Shown piece by piece: positions 6,382 to 8,101 of a stretch of DNA of 8,101 nt. The notes beneath the pieces were generated by a model that worked only from the letters and a program-made list of their open reading frames with translations, made no database searches and had not been told where the DNA came from. Position 1 is the stretch's first letter; the number at the start of each line of letters is the position of its first letter. Position numbers and translations under genes: made by a program. The stretch is from Acidobacteriota bacterium (GTDB lineage Bacteria; Acidobacteriota; Holophagae; Thermotomaculales; Thermotomaculaceae), in contig WFPG01000073.1 in NCBI GenBank assembly GCA_015487755.1, forward strand, positions 1 through 8,101. The letters run 5' to 3'.

Positions 6382-7584
6382 ATGGCACCTAAATTATCAA
6401 ACAGGGGAAGTAATCAGCCGTCTTCGCCTATGAGAAGGCTTGAGCCTATTCTTCTTAAAGCGAAAGAAGAGCGTAAAAGAATATACCAGTTAAATATTGG
6501 ACAGCCTGATATAGAAACACCGAATGAATACTTAAATGTTTTAAGAAATTTAAACGAAAAAGTTGTAAAGTACGGGCATTCCGCAGGGCTTCCCGAATAC
6601 AGAAAAACACTGGCAAAGTACTATCAGTCTTACGGAATAGATGTTGACTGGGAAGACATTGTGGTTACAACAGGGGGAAGCGAGGCTATTATATTTGCCT
6701 TTGCATCCGTATGCGACCCCGGGGACGAGGTTATAATCCCCGAGCCTTTTTACGCAAATTACAACGGGTTTGCAAATATGGCAGGAGTAAATATAGTGCC
6801 TGTAACCTCAAAGCCTGAAAACGGATACGCTTTACCGCCTATTGAGGAAATAGAGAAGAAAATCAACTCTAAAACAAAGGCTATTATGATATGCAATCCC
6901 GGAAACCCGACAGGATACGCTTACACTGAAAAAGAGATAGAGGACTTAAAAGAGTTATGCAAAAAACACAACCTATTCCTTGTTTCTGACGAGGTTTACA
7001 GAGAATTTGTTTATGAGGGCAAACACAATTCAATTTTGGAAAAAGAAGGGTTTGAAGAGTACGGCATTATTACAGACTCTCTTTCAAAAAGGTTTTCCCT
7101 TTGCGGAGCAAGGTTAGGTTGCATAGTTTCAAAAAACAAAGAAGTTATTGCTTCAATAACAAAAATGGGACAGGCAAGGCTTTGCCCCCCGACTATTGAA
7201 CAGTTAGCGGCAATTGAAGTCCACAAATTAGGTGAAGAATACTATTCCCAAATCAGGGAAGAGTATAAACGCAGAAGAGACACCATTATGAAACACCTTT
7301 GCGATATGGAAGAAACATTCTGCAAAATACCTAACGGGGCATTTTACATGCTTGTAAAACTTCCCATTAAAGACTGTATTGATTTTGCAACCTTTTTGTT
7401 AAGAGACTTTCACCTTGATAATGAAACGGTTTTAGTTGCCCCGGGAAACGGCTTTTACGCAACCGAAGGCTTAGGTATGGACGAAATAAGGATTGCATAC
7501 ATCCTGAACCAGAAAGACCTTGAAAGGGCTATGGTTATCCTTAAAGAAGGGTTAAAGGCTTATAGAAAAGAGAGAGGGCTTTAA
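6382..7584 (+). CDS. class I/II PLP-dependent aminotransferase
   Basis: 400 residues from the ATG at 6382. A longer reading from GTG at 6376 is unlikely, because that GTG overlaps AAGGAG (6371-6376), which sits five bases before the ATG. This is a fold-type I aminotransferase of the aspartate aminotransferase-like group: GQPDIETP (40-47), TTGGSEAI (96-103), EPFYANY with Y124, CNPGNPTG with N175, SDEVYR with D203 and Y206, the PLP-binding lysine K236 in DSLSKRFSLCGARLG, R244, and the substrate-carboxylate arginine R370 in DEIRIAY. It would move an amino group between an amino acid and a 2-oxoacid in the cytosol. The exact substrate (aspartate, alanine, aromatic or branched chain) cannot be read from motifs alone. 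The first ~15 residues (MAPKLSNRGSNQPSSPMRRL) are a family-typical lead-in. The bactofilin gene begins at the very next base after its stop codon, so the two are coupled. Confidence 0.93.
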   Translation: MAPKLSNRGSNQPSSPMRRLEPILLKAKEERKRIYQLNIGQPDIETPNEYLNVLRNLNEKVVKYGHSAGLPEYRKTLAKYYQSYGIDVDWEDIVVTTGGSEAIIFAFASVCDPGDEVIIPEPFYANYNGFANMAGVNIVPVTSKPENGYALPPIEEIEKKINSKTKAIMICNPGNPTGYAYTEKEIEDLKELCKKHNLFLVSDEVYREFVYEGKHNSILEKEGFEEYGIITDSLSKRFSLCGARLGCIVSKNKEVIASITKMGQARLCPPTIEQLAAIEVHKLGEEYYSQIREEYKRRRDTIMKHLCDMEETFCKIPNGAFYMLVKLPIKDCIDFATFLLRDFHLDNETVLVAPGNGFYATEGLGMDEIRIAYILNQKDLERAMVILKEGLKAYRKERGL

Positions 7585-7896
7585 TTGGCAAAAACCTCAA
7601 TTATTGAAAAAAACAATTTTTTCAAAGGCGAATTAAAGGTAGAAGGTGATTTAAAGGTAAACGGCACCGCAGAGGGAAAGATTGAGGTAAAAAACTGCCT
7701 TTTTGTGGAAAAGGGAAGGATTGTAGGGGAAGTAAAGGCTAAATGCGCAGTAATAAAAGGAAATGTTGACGGGAAAGTGGTTTGTGAGGATTACTTTGAT
7801 ATGGAAGAGGGGGTTTTAAACGCAAAGGTTAAAGCACCTAAAATAATAATCTCCGAATTTGCCGATTACCCGGATTTAAACAAAATAGTGGAATAA
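7585..7896 (+). CDS. bactofilin (polymer-forming cytoskeletal protein, DUF583)
   Basis: 103 residues with the bactofilin beta-helix pattern of repeated short strands ending in Gly: KGELKVEGDLKVNGTAEGKIEV (14-35, counted in turns), GRIVGEVKAKCAVIKGNVDGKVV (44-66), then a shorter last turn ending in VKAPKIIISE. Bactofilins form nucleotide-free filaments that scaffold cell-shape, cell-wall or stalk machinery, often at the membrane; this one has no membrane segment. Its tails are short, so it is close to a minimal bactofilin core. The start is TTG directly after the aminotransferase TAA, with GAGAGGG inside the end of the upstream gene six bases away; no other start codon is available until Met73, deep in the domain. 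It is translationally coupled to the aminotransferase. Its stop lies 4 bp from the 3' end of a convergent tRNA gene. Confidence 0.88.
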   Translation: MAKTSIIEKNNFFKGELKVEGDLKVNGTAEGKIEVKNCLFVEKGRIVGEVKAKCAVIKGNVDGKVVCEDYFDMEEGVLNAKVKAPKIIISEFADYPDLNKIVE

Positions 7897-7900
7897 AAAA

Positions 7901-7976
7901 TGGAGCGGGCAACGGGCTTCGAACCCGCGACCTCAAGCTTGGGAAGCTTGCGCTCTGCCAACTGAGCTATGCCCGC
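7901..7976 (-). tRNA. tRNA-Gly(CCC)
   Basis: 76 nt including an encoded CCA. The acceptor stem GCGGGCA/TGCCCGC pairs over 7 bp, the D arm reads TAGCTCAGTTGGCAGAGC, the anticodon stem CAAGC/GCTTG encloses the loop TTCCCAA (anticodon CCC, complement of 7941-7943), and the T arm contains GGTTCGAAGCC. The discriminator is U73, as expected for bacterial tRNA-Gly. It reads GGG codons, which are common in the neighbouring genes. A six-T run follows the CCA on the minus strand. Confidence 0.97.
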
Positions 7977-7988
7977 CCGGTGAAAAAG

Positions 7989-8017
7989 ATTATAGAGAAG
8001 CTCCGGCATTGTGTCAA
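7989..8017 (-). promoter_or_regulatory. perfect-consensus sigma70 promoter for tRNA-Gly
   Basis: On the minus strand TTGACA (complement of 8012-8017), a 17-base spacer and TATAAT (complement of 7989-7994) match consensus at all twelve positions with ideal spacing. Transcription would begin near 7982, giving a 5' leader of about six bases before the mature tRNA at 7976. Confidence 0.9.
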
Positions 8018-8031
8018 TCCATCCATGCCGG
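8003..8031. repeat. 7-bp GC-rich inverted repeat around the tRNA -35
   Basis: CCGGCAT (8003-8009) and ATGCCGG (8025-8031) are exact inverted repeats with a 15-base loop that contains the -35 hexamer. It could be an operator, or a poor terminator for the plus-strand bactofilin message or for the upstream minus-strand gene; neither strand has a good T-run next to it. Confidence 0.45.
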
Positions 8032-8039
8032 TTTGTCAT

Positions 8040-8101
8040 TTAATTTTCGCCAACAACGGCTTCCATCGTCCCGTCGGCATTCCCACTGATGCACAGGCCA
8101 C
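8040..8101 (-). CDS. possible 3' end of an unidentified minus-strand gene (partial)
   Basis: One minus-strand frame is open from the window edge to TAA at 8042-8040 and gives 19 residues ending GNADGTMEAVVGEN. The base composition here is GC-richer than the rest of the window. A plus-strand frame is also open over the same bases, so the call rests on the protein-like look of the minus-strand tail and on the tRNA lying on the same strand. No function can be given. Confidence 0.3.
   Translation of the reverse strand, partial: GLCISGNADGTMEAVVGEN

Noticed and set aside
8043..8101. Open plus-strand frame at the right edge
   Set aside because: It has no start codon or ribosome site in the window and the minus-strand frame is at least as protein-like.

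Overview
The window looks like part of the chromosome of a free-living Gram-negative-type bacterium with AT-rich DNA. The proteins are rich in Lys and Glu, and Arg is written mostly with AGG/AGA codons. That would suit a thermophile or anaerobe, but the species cannot be fixed from the sequence alone. Genes are tightly packed, most have a clear Shine-Dalgarno site, and TTG is used as a start at least twice. There is no sign of phage, insertion sequence, CRISPR array or other mobile DNA.

Left half, minus strand (8-3508): a 764-residue protein with a PEP-synthase/pyruvate-phosphate-dikinase type ATP-grasp domain but no phosphohistidine or PEP-binding half, and upstream of it an AAA ATPase of the AAA_14/DUF4143 family. 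The ATPase gene has a good sigma70-type promoter whose predicted start point is the A of its ATG, so its mRNA is probably leaderless. The promoter is covered by one of two tandem 30-bp dyad elements.

Middle, plus strand (3677-6314): an apparent three-gene operon of a rhomboid intramembrane protease, an MgtE magnesium channel and an unrecognised helical cytosolic protein. The gaps are 15 and 10 bp. A rhomboid protease (YqgP) is known to cleave MgtE in Bacillus subtilis, so the direct pairing here suggests a protease-substrate module, with the third protein a candidate partner.

Right part, plus strand (6382-7896): a class I/II PLP-dependent aminotransferase followed, with no gap at all, by a small bactofilin. 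Convergent to these lies a tRNA-Gly(CCC) on the minus strand (7901-7976), driven by a perfect-consensus promoter (TTGACA-17-TATAAT) that is overlapped by a GC-rich inverted repeat. The last 60 bases are visibly richer in GC and may hold the 3' end of another minus-strand gene.

The best leads for something undescribed are the rhomboid-mgtE-unknown operon and the tandem dyads over the leaderless ATPase promoter.
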